DNA of 64,000 nucleotides, taken from assembly GCF_018967845.1 (NCBI RefSeq), contig NZ_JAHLZZ010000001.1:3534001-3598000 (forward strand), written 5' to 3'. The translations under genes were made by a program, and so were the position numbers. Origin of the DNA: Hymenobacter siberiensis. Its GTDB lineage: Bacteria > Bacteroidota > Bacteroidia > Cytophagales > Hymenobacteraceae. How positions within the stretch are numbered: the stretch's first letter is position 1; every line of letters starts with the position of its first letter. This document shows positions 33,618 to 41,520 of this stretch, piece by piece. Under the pieces are notes generated by a model. It worked only from the letters and a program-made list of their open reading frames with translations. It was not told the origin of the DNA and made no database searches.

Positions 33618-34289
33618 CTACTCGGTGGCGGCGGTGAGCTGGGCGGGCAGTTCGGCGTGGTAGCCGGCCGGCAGGCGGTAGCCTTGCACAATTCGCATGT
33701 CGGCGGTGCCGGTTAGCGTTTCCTCGCGGTAGAGGTCGAAATCTTCGGCAAACTCCTGGCGGGCCTGTACCTCGGCGGGGTCGGCGGCTACGTAGCTAAA
33801 TTCGGCAATGAAGTAGGTGGCGGGCTTGCCGTCCTTCTCGGTCTGCTTCTTGATGGGCGTAACCGTGAGCACTACATCAGTCAGTTTTAGGTCGTCGTAA
33901 AACAGGCTGGCGTTCAGCTTTTGCAGGTTCTCGACGCTGTAGCCGTGGAACAGCACGGCGCACACGGCCCCGGCCTCGTCCACGAAGTACAGTTCTGCCC
34001 AAATCTTGCGGCCCATGTTCAGGATGTTATCGCTGAAAATGCGCAGGGCTACGGGGATGAAGCTGATGGTTTTGCCCAGCACCTTATCACCGTTGACGTT
34101 GAACACGCCGGCTTTGAGGTCGGCGCGGATTTGCTTGGGGTGGCCGGGCAGGTATTTGAAGCGGCTGGCCTCGGTGACTTCGCCGGTGGCCTCGTCCACC
34201 GTAGCGGTGAGGTAGGCGCGGGTTGGGGTAACGGTTGCGGCTGGTGCGGCTGGTGCGGCGCTGGCGGCGGTTTTGGTGGTGGTTGCCAT
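33618..34289 (-). CDS. Conserved phage/plasmid-type protein, possible recombination partner
   Basis: This 223-aa protein starts at the ATG at 34289 (MATTTKTAAS); an upstream ATG at 34331 adds only low-complexity sequence. The alanine-rich N-terminus is followed by a folded core (FKYLPGHPKQIRADLKAGVF, ISFIPVALRIFSDNILNMG, IWAELYFVDEAGAVCAVLFH, LTDVVLTVTPIKKQ). I recognise no domain name. The single-domain layout next to a RecE-like nuclease would suit a single-strand-binding or annealing protein, but this is inference. Confidence 0.7.
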   Translation of the reverse strand: MATTTKTAASAAPAAPAATVTPTRAYLTATVDEATGEVTEASRFKYLPGHPKQIRADLKAGVFNVNGDKVLGKTISFIPVALRIFSDNILNMGRKIWAELYFVDEAGAVCAVLFHGYSVENLQKLNASLFYDDLKLTDVVLTVTPIKKQTEKDGKPATYFIAEFSYVAADPAEVQARQEFAEDFDLYREETLTGTADMRIVQGYRLPAGYHAELPAQLTAATE

Positions 34290-34364
34290 TGGGGCGGTGG
34301 TTGGGGTTGGGGGTGAAAAAGGTGGGGCCACTTGGCGGCGTGGCCCCTGGGCCGTTGTGACTGA

Positions 34365-34679
34365 TTATTTGAATTGCTTGTCGTGGCACAGGATGGCGCG
34401 GCCCACGATGGAATCCTGGCCCCGTGCTTCGGGCTGGTGCTGGTACCACAGGTAAGTGGCCAGCAGATTGAGGTAGGCCGGGTTGCGGAACTTGCCTTCG
34501 TCGTCGATGATGAGAATAAGCTCGGGGCTGAGGCGTACCACGTCAACGGTTTGGCAGTCGAGCAGCCGGTACAATTCGGCCAGCTTGAAACTGCGGCCGT
34601 TGGCGGGACTGACCGGCTGCGGCTGGGCGCTGTGCGGGTCGAGCAAATGAGGCTGGTAAGTAGTAGCGGTGCGGGGCAT
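34365..34679 (-). CDS. DUF3846-like protein
   Basis: This 104-aa protein resembles DUF3846 domains of mobile elements: RLSPELILIIDDEGKFRNPAYLN followed by LATYLWYQHQ and DSIVGRAILC. These small proteins are typical of conjugative elements and phages and have no established function. It lies between two other small genes of the leftward run. Confidence 0.65.
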   Translation of the reverse strand: MPRTATTYQPHLLDPHSAQPQPVSPANGRSFKLAELYRLLDCQTVDVVRLSPELILIIDDEGKFRNPAYLNLLATYLWYQHQPEARGQDSIVGRAILCHDKQFK

Positions 34680-34711
34680 GGGTCAGGGATTTTTGAGAGT
34701 TGAAAAGCAGA

Positions 34712-34966
34712 CTATTGGGGGGCGTAGGCCATCGCGCCGGGGTAGGCGTGGGCCGTGTCGTGGAATAGCTGCACGGCGGCGGCAAGGGCTTGGTGGCAGG
34801 TGGTTCCGATGGCGTGGTACTCGGCGGGCAGGCCCAGACCGGGGGTGCCGATGGTGATATTGTAGCGGGTGCCTTTGGCGAAGCTGTAGCCGCGCACGGT
34901 GCATCCGGGGAAGGGGAAAATGGCGGCGGCTACCTGTTCGAAAGTGTGGCTGATGCGGGCAATCAT
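34712..34966 (-). CDS. Small hypothetical protein
   Basis: This 84-aa protein (MIARISHTFEQVAAAIFPFP...) has a beta-strand-rich centre (GYSFAKGTRYNITIGTPG) and a terminal helix. No domain is recognised. Gene order, spacing and strand fit the leftward operon. Confidence 0.55.
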   Translation of the reverse strand: MIARISHTFEQVAAAIFPFPGCTVRGYSFAKGTRYNITIGTPGLGLPAEYHAIGTTCHQALAAAVQLFHDTAHAYPGAMAYAPQ

Positions 34967-35018
34967 GGCGGGGGATATTATGGCCCGCGCTGCTGGTGAG
35001 CTGGCGCGGGCCGGGTGG

Positions 35019-35201
35019 CTACTGGACGGGGGCGGCGGTTATGATGAGGCGACCGGCCTGCACCTCGATGGCGGCGACGGTGCCGGGAGCGAAGCCGGCG
35101 GCGGCCAGCCAATCCCCTTGCAGCATGAGCTTGGACGTGATGGCGAGCCGGGGGCTGAGGGACTTGTAGTGCGGGACTACTTTGATGCGGCGGGCTTGCA
35201 T
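35019..35201 (-). CDS. SymE-like (type I toxin fold) protein
   Basis: This 60-aa protein matches the SymE family, whose E. coli member is an SOS-induced, AbrB-fold mRNA-interferase toxin controlled by antisense RNA. The motif LQGDWLAAAGFAPGTVAAIE and the closing GRLIITA are characteristic. It starts 2 bp after the stop of the preceding gene, so here it is an operon member rather than a solitary toxin. Whether it is toxic is unknown. Confidence 0.75.
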   Translation of the reverse strand: MQARRIKVVPHYKSLSPRLAITSKLMLQGDWLAAAGFAPGTVAAIEVQAGRLIITAAPVQ

Positions 35202-35203
35202 GG

Positions 35204-35416
35204 CTACTTGGGTTGCTGGGCGGCCCAGACGAGCAGGGCAAGCGGTGAGGGGGTGCGGGCGGGGCGGGGCGGCTGCGCGGCGGCGGCGGCTAGGTTGGCG
35301 GCCTTAATGCGGGCGGTGCTGGCATCCAGCGCGGCGATGGTGGCCTGCAAGCGTGCGAAAGCGGCGGCGGTGCGGGCCTGCGCCGCCGCCTGCGCGGAGG
35401 TGGCGGGGCTACGCAT
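35204..35416 (-). CDS. Small alanine-rich hypothetical protein
   Basis: This 70-aa protein is a single predicted helix (AAFARLQATIAALDASTARI) with a proline-rich tail (QPPRPARTPSPLALLVW). Its start overlaps the end of the 175-aa gene and its stop is 2 bp before the SymE-like gene. Function is unknown. Confidence 0.5.
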   Translation of the reverse strand: MRSPATSAQAAAQARTAAAFARLQATIAALDASTARIKAANLAAAAAQPPRPARTPSPLALLVWAAQQPK

Positions 35417-35936
35417 GGTAGACACGGCCGGCAAGGATGGAGGCAACAGCGCCTAGGCGGCGGCCGGCAGCGCGGTAGGCGAAGCTGACCCAGACGGTGC
35501 GGCGGTGGGCCGATGCCAAGGCACGGGATATGGCTGGCGGGGTGGCGGGGCAAACAGGAGCGGGACCGAAACAGGCGCAACGGCTAGCCGCGTCGATGGG
35601 GGACTGGCAGAAGTGGCAAGCCGCTGCTGCGCCGCTGGCCTGCTCCTCGGCCTGCTGAATGGTGGCCAGCGCCGCCCAATAGGCTTGCGGGCGCATATCG
35701 TTGCAGGCCCATGCCTCTCCGATGGCGTTTGCAACTGCCTCAAAAATGGTGGCACCCTCTCCGCAATACTCGTATGGGCTGCCGCCCCACTGCTCACGCT
35801 CTGCGCTGAAATACCCCGCTTTGTAGGTGGTGCTGACCTGGCCCAGTGCGCTGCAAGTGGCGCAAGTGGTGGCGGCAAATGCGACCGACGGCCAAGCGGC
35901 GGCGGCAAGCGTGGAGAACTGCTGCGGGGTGAACAT
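35409..35936 (-). CDS. Hypothetical cysteine-containing protein, first gene of leftward run
   Basis: This 175-aa protein contains pairs of cysteines that could form zinc-binding knuckles (TTCATCSALG, ACHFCQSPIDAASRCACFG) and a central helical segment (GATIFEAVANAIGEAWACND). No known family is recognised. It begins next to a palindrome-rich divergent control region and overlaps the following gene by 8 bp. Confidence 0.6.
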   Translation of the reverse strand: MFTPQQFSTLAAAAWPSVAFAATTCATCSALGQVSTTYKAGYFSAEREQWGGSPYEYCGEGATIFEAVANAIGEAWACNDMRPQAYWAALATIQQAEEQASGAAAACHFCQSPIDAASRCACFGPAPVCPATPPAISRALASAHRRTVWVSFAYRAAGRRLGAVASILAGRVYHA

Positions 35937-36008
35937 GACCTGTATGGGCTAGGTGCTGAACGCGCCGGGGGCCTCTCCCCCTTTGCTACATAACAAAGAT
36001 ACACCAAA

Positions 36009-36059
36009 CTACACTAATAACCTATACCAAATGAGAAAAATATAGGAAAATAAGTGTAG
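36009..36059. promoter_or_regulatory. Divergent control region with nested inverted repeats
   Basis: An outer inverted repeat CTACACT (36009-36015)/AGTGTAG (36053-36059) encloses an inner one CCTATA (36021-36026)/TATAGG (36041-36046). This AT-rich region between divergent genes (35936 leftward, 36091 rightward) contains TAGGAAAA twice. It is likely an operator or promoter pair controlling both directions. Confidence 0.5.
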
Positions 36060-36090
36060 GAAAACAGGAAAGAAAGTGGTAACTTGTGGT

Positions 36091-36495
36091 ATGGAAAATG
36101 TGCAAAAAGTGGTAGCAGTAGTGGGTAGCCGAAGTTGCACCAAGTGCCCGGCGCTGACTGAGCGGCTAAATGAGCTGCACGCCGCCGGCGACCTGGGCGG
36201 GGTGGTGCACGGTGGGGCCGTGGGCGCTGACTGGCTTGCGGCCTGCTGGGCGCACCGGGCGGGGGTGCCCCACACGGCGCACCGGCCCGACTACCACGCC
36301 CACGGAGCCGGCGCGCCGCTGGTGCGCAACGGGCTGATAGTGGCCGCTGCCGACCTGGTGCTAGTGGTGTGGGACGGGCAAAGCCGTGGGACGCTGGATG
36401 CGGCCCGCAAGGCGGCCCGGCTGGGCAAGCGGGTGGAGTGGCTGGCGCACCCCGCTCCTACCGCGGCCCCAGTGCCTGGCGGGCTGGGCCTGTAG
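36091..36495 (+). CDS. SLOG-superfamily (DUF2493-like) nucleotide-binding protein
   Basis: This 134-aa protein has the Rossmann-like SLOG fold: VVAVVGSRSCTKC at the start, VVHGGAVGADWLAACWA in the middle, and AADLVLVVWDGQSRGTLDAA near the end. SLOG proteins bind nucleotides or nucleotide-derived ligands and are common in mobile elements and conflict systems. The ATG at 36091 is chosen over an upstream GTG. It is divergent from the leftward run. Confidence 0.8.
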   Translation: MENVQKVVAVVGSRSCTKCPALTERLNELHAAGDLGGVVHGGAVGADWLAACWAHRAGVPHTAHRPDYHAHGAGAPLVRNGLIVAAADLVLVVWDGQSRGTLDAARKAARLGKRVEWLAHPAPTAAPVPGGLGL

Positions 36496-36954
36496 TGCCG
36501 GGGCCTGCGGTTGGGGCATGGCAGCCCCACCGCCGCGCCTGCTGGTGGCAGCTGCGGCCCACGCGAAAAAAGGCCCGCCACGCAACGCAGACCGCCGAAC
36601 TGTGCGACGCGGGCCCTGCCTGCCGCCTGAACGTGCCGCCTGCACGATGCCAGCCAGCAAAAACGGCTACCCTGCCGCCCGGCCCCGGACCAGCGGATGC
36701 TTAAATACTTTTAGCCCCCGGCAGGGGACGCCCTAGGCGGAAATGTGCGCGAAGCGACATGAGCCGAATGCCAAGCGCCGGCATCGGCGCGCCGGCTGTG
36801 AGCTGGAGCCTACGTTTGGGGGCGGTTGGCTGAGCGTTTGGGGGCTGCCGCCGCTTGTGCTGCTGTGGCTGCTGTTGCCGCTTCAAGCCGCTGGCGGCCC
36901 TGCGTCCGGGCCGTGGGGCTTGCGGCTGGTGCCGAATCTTTTGTAGCGAGGGAA

Positions 36955-37002
36955 GCGGTGAGCGGAGGGGGCGGTGAGCGGAGGGGGCGGTGAGCGGAGG
37001 GG
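36955..37002 (+). repeat. Tandem repeat, three perfect 16-bp units
   Basis: GCGGTGAGCGGAGGGG occurs three times head to tail without change, in the gene-free GC-rich region. Confidence 0.9.
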
Positions 37003-37703
37003 GCGCTGCCGGAGGCATAAGTTGGCCCCCGGAGCGTTGGGCGGCCCGTGGTGTGGGAATGTGGTAAAGTGCCGCTGTTGCTGTGCCGCTGTTGCCGCTT
37101 TGGTTGCGGCGGCACTTTTCCACATTTCCATACCTGAACGGCCTTTGTAACTGCCGTATCGATTGCTGGCGTTCGCACCGCCGGGGTCTGTCGTCGGGGT
37201 GTGGTAGGCTGGCAGAACGGAGCAACCGGAGCCCTGCAAGCGTAGCGAATGAGGAGCGGAGGAACGACAGCGACGAATGAGCGCAGTGCAGCGTGGGCGG
37301 AGGGCGCGGAGTGAGGCGGGCCGCTGGGGTGGTAGGGACTGGTGGCGCCTTTTGGGGGCGCGGCTTGGCCCGTGGGCGAGCTGTATCACCGGTGGCTACC
37401 GTATCGGGGCGCGGTGCCTTTTTGGAGGCACGGCGGCCATGTATCGAAACCGAATCGGGGCAGCGCGGGGCCTCTTTCTGGCCTGGCGCTGCGGGCTTCA
37501 CGAGTAGCTGCTCGTCGCGGTAGTAGCAACGCAAGGGATGGGAAGGGCGCGACCAACGGGAGCGGTGCGCAGCACGGGAGCGAAGCGGACCCCTGGACAG
37601 CCCGACCCCCGGAGCGACCAACGGAAGCGGAGGGGGATGCGCCCAGAATAATGCAAGATGTCTGAATTTGACGACTGACTAACTCGATTGTAGTGTAGTG
37701 GGT

Positions 37704-37711
37704 TATGTTTG
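37704..37711 (+). promoter_or_regulatory. Possible -7 box for the lysis cassette
   Basis: TATGTTTG fits TAnnTTTG and lies 35 bp before the start of the holin-like gene, just after the GC content falls. No clear -33 element was found. Confidence 0.35.
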
Positions 37712-37745
37712 GCGTATTGTTCTATTTCACTACAAATTTTATCCC

Positions 37746-38048
37746 ATGTTCTTCAGTAGCTCAAAGTTTGGTCAAACGGTTCAGATACTGGCCTCCGGTG
37801 CCCTCGGGCAAATTGGTATTAACACGTTCACGCCGCCGACCGCGGGGGAGATTGAAAGCTTCGTGCACATCGTGGTGCAGGTGATTGTGGGCGTGGTGAC
37901 GATTTATGCCACTGTCCGCAAGATGTACCAGCACCCTGAAACGGTGGTGCAGCTGCCGGCCGCGGTGGTTGTTACTGCTGCTCTTGCCGTGCCGGTGACA
38001 GAGCAGCCCGCCGCTACCCCTTCCGACCCCGCCGATGGAATCCGCTAA
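37746..38048 (+). CDS. Small membrane protein, holin-like
   Basis: This 100-aa protein has one clear hydrophobic segment (FVHIVVQVIVGVVTIYATV) and a second weaker one (PAAVVVTAALAVPV). Its position, overlapping the start of an M15 peptidase by 14 bp, is that of a phage holin that lets an endolysin reach the wall. The ATG at 37746 is chosen over an upstream GTG. Function is inferred mainly from context. Confidence 0.65.
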   Translation: MFFSSSKFGQTVQILASGALGQIGINTFTPPTAGEIESFVHIVVQVIVGVVTIYATVRKMYQHPETVVQLPAAVVVTAALAVPVTEQPAATPSDPADGIR

Positions 38049-38529
38049 CACCTCGCTGCGTTCTGCCGCTGGTGCTGCTGCGGTGCCGGTTCGGGTGGCC
38101 CCGAAGCTCACGCCCAAGCAGGCCGCTACGCAGTTTGCGCGCCTGGCCGAAGCGGTACCCTGCCTGCGGGCGGCGTATCTTGAGGCGTTGGGGCGGTGGT
38201 CGGGTGACCCGGTGTTGCTGCTGCTGGGGCTGCCCATCGTGACGGAGTGCTACCGGAGCCCGGAGCGGCAAAACGAGTTGTATGCGCAGGGCCGCAGCAA
38301 GTCGGGGCCGGTGGTGACTTACAAGCGGGGCGGGCAATCGAATCACAACATCGGGCCGCCGACGCCGGCCATTGATGTGGCGTTTCTGCTGGCTGATGGG
38401 TCGGTGTCGTGGTCGGGGCTGCTGCTGAGCAAGTTTGCCCGGTTGGTGAAGGCGGCTGATGCGCGGGTGCATTGGGGCGGCGACTGGCCGAAGTTCAAGG
38501 ACAGGCCGCATTTCGAGGTGCTGGGCTAA
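38035..38529 (+). CDS. M15-family peptidoglycan peptidase (endolysin-like)
   Basis: This 164-aa protein has the M15 (VanY/L-alanyl-D-glutamate) peptidase layout: TECYRSPERQNELYAQG, SNHNIGPPTPAIDVAF with the zinc-binding His and Asp, and RPHFEVLG with the third His. Such enzymes cleave the peptide stem of peptidoglycan. There is no signal peptide, so it probably depends on the overlapping holin-like gene, as in phage lysis cassettes. Confidence 0.88.
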   Translation: MESANTSLRSAAGAAAVPVRVAPKLTPKQAATQFARLAEAVPCLRAAYLEALGRWSGDPVLLLLGLPIVTECYRSPERQNELYAQGRSKSGPVVTYKRGGQSNHNIGPPTPAIDVAFLLADGSVSWSGLLLSKFARLVKAADARVHWGGDWPKFKDRPHFEVLG

Positions 38530-38574
38530 GCCTGGACCTTTTATTTCTCTTCACCCTTTTAACCATTTTCACTT

Positions 38575-38661
38575 ATGAAACTCTGGCAGATACTCGTACA
38601 CGCGGCCGTCAATGTGATTTTGCAGCTCGTGGACAAGAAGCGCGACCGGGCAGGCAAGTAG
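38575..38661 (+). CDS. Very small (28-aa) membrane-associated peptide
   Basis: A 29-codon frame begins MKLWQILVHAAVNVILQLVD and ends in KKRDRAGK. It resembles the very small peptides that follow lysis-type genes in Bacteroidetes elements ('smalltalk'-like), with a hydrophobic helix and a basic tail. It lies 45 bp after the endolysin gene. Confidence 0.5.
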   Translation: MKLWQILVHAAVNVILQLVDKKRDRAGK

Positions 38662-38819
38662 CCCAGACCTGCACCACCACAAACAACGGGGCCAGCTGGC
38701 CGGGCGTGATGTCCGACTGGCTGTCCCCGTCTTTGTAGCTTGAATCAGGCGGTGGCTTTATATCGTGGCCACTGCCAAATGTGCGTCCAACATAAAAATA
38801 TAAGCCTTAACCCAATCAT

Positions 38820-39089
38820 ATGAGCGTGACCAACTCCGATAGCGAGGCTTACTACATCAGCCGCATACGCTTTGATGACCGGCACGGCGCGTACATTCCC
38901 ATGAACGTGCTCCGCGAAATCAGTACCATTCCTGAAAGCCGAGAGGTATATGCCGCTGTCTTCAAAGTCATAAACGCTAACAACGCTCATCTGATGGCAG
39001 ACACCGTCGATTGGGAAGGCTTATCAGAAGATGAAATCAGCATCCATAAAATCGATTGGTGGGAGGGTTCCGGTAATCAAAAGCCATGA
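38820..39089 (+). CDS. Small hypothetical protein
   Basis: This 89-aa acidic protein (MSVTNSDSEAYYISRIRFDD...) has alternating strands and helices, and its tail is rich in Asp/Glu/Trp (DWEGLSEDEISIHKIDWWEG). No domain is recognised. It is AT-richer than its neighbours and converges on the 353-aa gene with a 7-bp gap. Confidence 0.6.
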   Translation: MSVTNSDSEAYYISRIRFDDRHGAYIPMNVLREISTIPESREVYAAVFKVINANNAHLMADTVDWEGLSEDEISIHKIDWWEGSGNQKP

Positions 39090-39096
39090 CCTACAC

Positions 39097-40158
39097 TCAT
39101 CGTGCGGAAGGGCCAGCTGAGGGTGGGCCTGGCTCGGCGTGTAGCTCCACCACTAGTCGATGCAGCTTGTAACGGCGGTACAACTCCAATGGAGTAGTGG
39201 GCTCCTGACGAATCGGGTCAAAATCACCCGTCGCGCGGTAACGCACGTCCACCAACGCCCACCCGGTATCCAAATCCACCTTTACAAAGCCCTGAGCCCA
39301 TAACCAAGCCAGCTTGATGAGCTGGCGCGCCGAAGACGGGCAAGCGCCTGGGCGTTCCAGATAGCGGCTGAGGTAGGCATGGCAGGCCGCGCGAGCGGGC
39401 GCAGGCAACCGTTCCTCGTCGTAAGGCAACAAGGGAATCTCCGGGGGGCACGCGACTCCTGCCGCCCGAAGTACCGCGTGCATACTTAGCTCGTACCACG
39501 CTTCTTCCCGGCCTTCGTACACGGTCTGTCGTAGCGGGGAAGGCCAGTCGTTTCCCCACAGGATGCCGTGGCTCATGCGTCTTTGGCACCGCAGTTGCCA
39601 CCAGAGCAGCGACTCGGTGTCCGGCGTCAGCAGCACGTGCGGCTCCAGCAGGCGGTACTCGCCTGGTCGCTCCATGGAGCAGATGACCGGCGGCACTGTC
39701 GGGCACGGCTCCCACTCCCACGTTCCGCTCTCATACAGTATCAGGTCTTGTCGTCCACCGGGTAGCCTCAGCTCCTCGCCGCAGTCGCGCTCCCACAGGA
39801 AGGGCAGTACCTCCTCCGCCTGCCAGCGCCGGGGCACGCATGGCATCCGCAGGTACTGGCGCAGGCCCCGGTGCATGGCGAGCATATGGGCCAGGCCGCG
39901 CACGCCGCGCTGCACGAAGAACTGCTGAAGCTGCCATTCAAGCATCTGATAACCCATGAAGTATGCCGGCAGGACGCAGTCCGTGATGCGCCGCCCATCG
40001 GGGGCCACCACGCAGTAATACCGTTTTCGCCGCGCCGCCCAAAAGCCGTGGCCCAATTCCCACACGCTGTCGAAACCGGCGGCCAGCACTACTTGGTCGT
40101 ATTGACGAAGGCCGAAGCGGCCGTATTTCTCGAAGGTGGTCAGCTCAGGATGGGGCAT
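39097..40158 (-). CDS. Hypothetical protein, 353 aa
   Basis: I do not recognise this protein. It is rich in Trp, Tyr and Arg (ELGHGFWAARRKRYYCVVAP, YFMGYQMLEWQLQQFF), has no signal peptide or membrane segment, and shows no catalytic signature. It lies at the end of a leftward set (42192 to 39097) containing TPR, vWA and HAD-like proteins, with 51 bp to the HAD-like gene. Composition matches the host. Confidence 0.65.
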   Translation of the reverse strand: MPHPELTTFEKYGRFGLRQYDQVVLAAGFDSVWELGHGFWAARRKRYYCVVAPDGRRITDCVLPAYFMGYQMLEWQLQQFFVQRGVRGLAHMLAMHRGLRQYLRMPCVPRRWQAEEVLPFLWERDCGEELRLPGGRQDLILYESGTWEWEPCPTVPPVICSMERPGEYRLLEPHVLLTPDTESLLWWQLRCQRRMSHGILWGNDWPSPLRQTVYEGREEAWYELSMHAVLRAAGVACPPEIPLLPYDEERLPAPARAACHAYLSRYLERPGACPSSARQLIKLAWLWAQGFVKVDLDTGWALVDVRYRATGDFDPIRQEPTTPLELYRRYKLHRLVVELHAEPGPPSAGPSAR

Positions 40159-40209
40159 GGCGATGGAAAAAGGAACTAGATATGATTCAGGCGAATGAGC
40201 AGGCAGGCG

Positions 40210-40728
40210 TCAGGGGTCGGAAGGACGCGCGCCGGGCAGGTGGGGGCCGGGGTCGACACGGATGAACTCCACGTCGCTGCCGGCAAGCTCCTGGCTGTAG
40301 TCCCGGTCATCGTAGTGGCGCTCGGCGCCGATACTCACCAACACGTCACGCTTGGGTCCGTCATCCGTGCAGAACACGGCCTGAACCGGCAGGTCGTGCA
40401 GCCGGAGAAAGGCCCACACTTCCGAGGCGTTGTCCTGGCAACGGGCCGTCACCACCACGATGGTGGCGTGCGCGGCCTGCTCGCGCAGCTGCCGGTGAAT
40501 GGCCTCGAACGGGGGCCAGGTGTCGGGCTGCCAGAACTCACGGTTGTGGTACAGACCGGGCTGCCGTTCATCAGGCACCATATCGAGGTGCAGCACGCCG
40601 TCGAAGTCGTAGCTGTAAACGGGTCGGCTCGGGTCAAAAAGCCGCGTGTAGGGGTACAGAGGCGGATATTTTCGGAGCAGGCCCGGGAAATTGTAATTCG
40701 GAAACATGAACATGGTGGTCGGAGACAA
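40210..40728 (-). CDS. HAD-like hydrolase domain protein
   Basis: This 172-aa protein shows HAD-superfamily motifs: motif I YSYDFDGVLHLDM, motif II ATIVVVTARCQDN, and a basic-acid pair near CTDDGPKRDVLVSIGAE with YDDRDYS as a motif IV-like region. The family hydrolyses phosphate esters; some phage members are polynucleotide phosphatases. The true start may be the methionine a few codons downstream (MFMFPNYNF). It stands between the vWA gene and the 353-aa gene on the same strand. Confidence 0.7.
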   Translation of the reverse strand: MSPTTMFMFPNYNFPGLLRKYPPLYPYTRLFDPSRPVYSYDFDGVLHLDMVPDERQPGLYHNREFWQPDTWPPFEAIHRQLREQAAHATIVVVTARCQDNASEVWAFLRLHDLPVQAVFCTDDGPKRDVLVSIGAERHYDDRDYSQELAGSDVEFIRVDPGPHLPGARPSDP

Positions 40729-40815
40729 AGTGGGGAATAAATTTCCTGTTCCAGCAGGGTTTTGGCAGCCTTCGGCAGGTTTGGCGGAGCCTGCTTACGC
40801 CTCCTGTGCGGGAGG

Positions 40816-41472
40816 CTAATTGGCGGATGGGTCGGTGGAGAAGTAATCGCGGGAGACGTCCTTACCGGCTTGCAACCGGCGACTGTAAGCAAGACGGGAC
40901 TCCCGGTCCCGGGCGAACAGGGCCGGCATCGCCTCCGGGGCGGCGGCGAAGTCAAACGAAATCCGGATGGATAGCGAGTCAGCCGCGCGCCGGGCATCGT
41001 GGTTCGCTCCGTAGTAAGTGAACGTCCAGTTCTTTTCCGTCAGCTCCTCCACCAGGACCTGGATGTCCGCCTGACTGTATTCACACGAGGCGTTCTCGAT
41101 GCCGTCCGTGAGAACGGTGACCAGCACGCGGTGGTCGGCGTGGCCGTCCGTCAGGACCCGCAGGCGAGTGATGGCCTGGCCCATGGCGTCATGGAGCGGG
41201 GTGGCGCCCCGGGGGTGGTAAGATTCCGCGTTCAGGCGGGGAAGTTCGCTGGCCGTCTCATCGAACAGCGGCATGCGGACGCTGGTCCCTTTAAAGGTCA
41301 CCAGGCAGATGCGGTGTTCCTGGTCGGGGAACTGTCGTTCGAGCTCCATTACGGTTTGAGCCGTAGCGTTGAATCCATCGATGACGGGCTGTCGGATGGC
41401 GCTCATGCTGCCGCTCTCGTCGAGCAGCAGGAGGTGAAATACTTTGTAGCGGGTGGCGGGTCGGTCGGACAT
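40816..41472 (-). CDS. von Willebrand factor A (vWA) domain protein
   Basis: This 218-aa cytoplasmic protein consists of one vWA domain. The MIDAS metal site is LLLDESGSMSAIRQPV (DxSxS), with the later acid in VLVTVLTDGIENASC. It has no signal peptide. TerY-like vWA proteins of this kind act with phosphatases and kinases in conflict and stress systems. The neighbours are a TPR lipoprotein and a HAD-like protein on the same strand. Confidence 0.85.
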   Translation of the reverse strand: MSDRPATRYKVFHLLLLDESGSMSAIRQPVIDGFNATAQTVMELERQFPDQEHRICLVTFKGTSVRMPLFDETASELPRLNAESYHPRGATPLHDAMGQAITRLRVLTDGHADHRVLVTVLTDGIENASCEYSQADIQVLVEELTEKNWTFTYYGANHDARRAADSLSIRISFDFAAAPEAMPALFARDRESRLAYSRRLQAGKDVSRDYFSTDPSAN

Positions 41473-41520
41473 GGAATGAGGAGTGGATGAGGAATGGAAA
41501 AAGCAGAAAGAAACCGGGCC

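Larger units (their letters stand above)
36496..37745. other. 1.25-kb GC-rich region without a supported gene
   Basis: All frames here give arginine/alanine/proline-rich translations typical of shadow frames. The region holds a 3x16-bp tandem repeat (36955-37002), an imperfect inverted repeat of about 20 bp (37056-37075 with 37109-37129, GGAATGTGG...CCACATTTCC) and several GGAGCGA-type direct repeats at 37240-37640. It could be a replication or transfer origin or a structured RNA, but nothing proves this. Confidence 0.5.

Noticed and set aside
36701..37621. 306-aa open frame on the minus strand
   Set aside because: The translation is arginine/proline/alanine-rich with no folded-domain pattern and spans tandem repeats; other frames here are equally open because of the high GC content.
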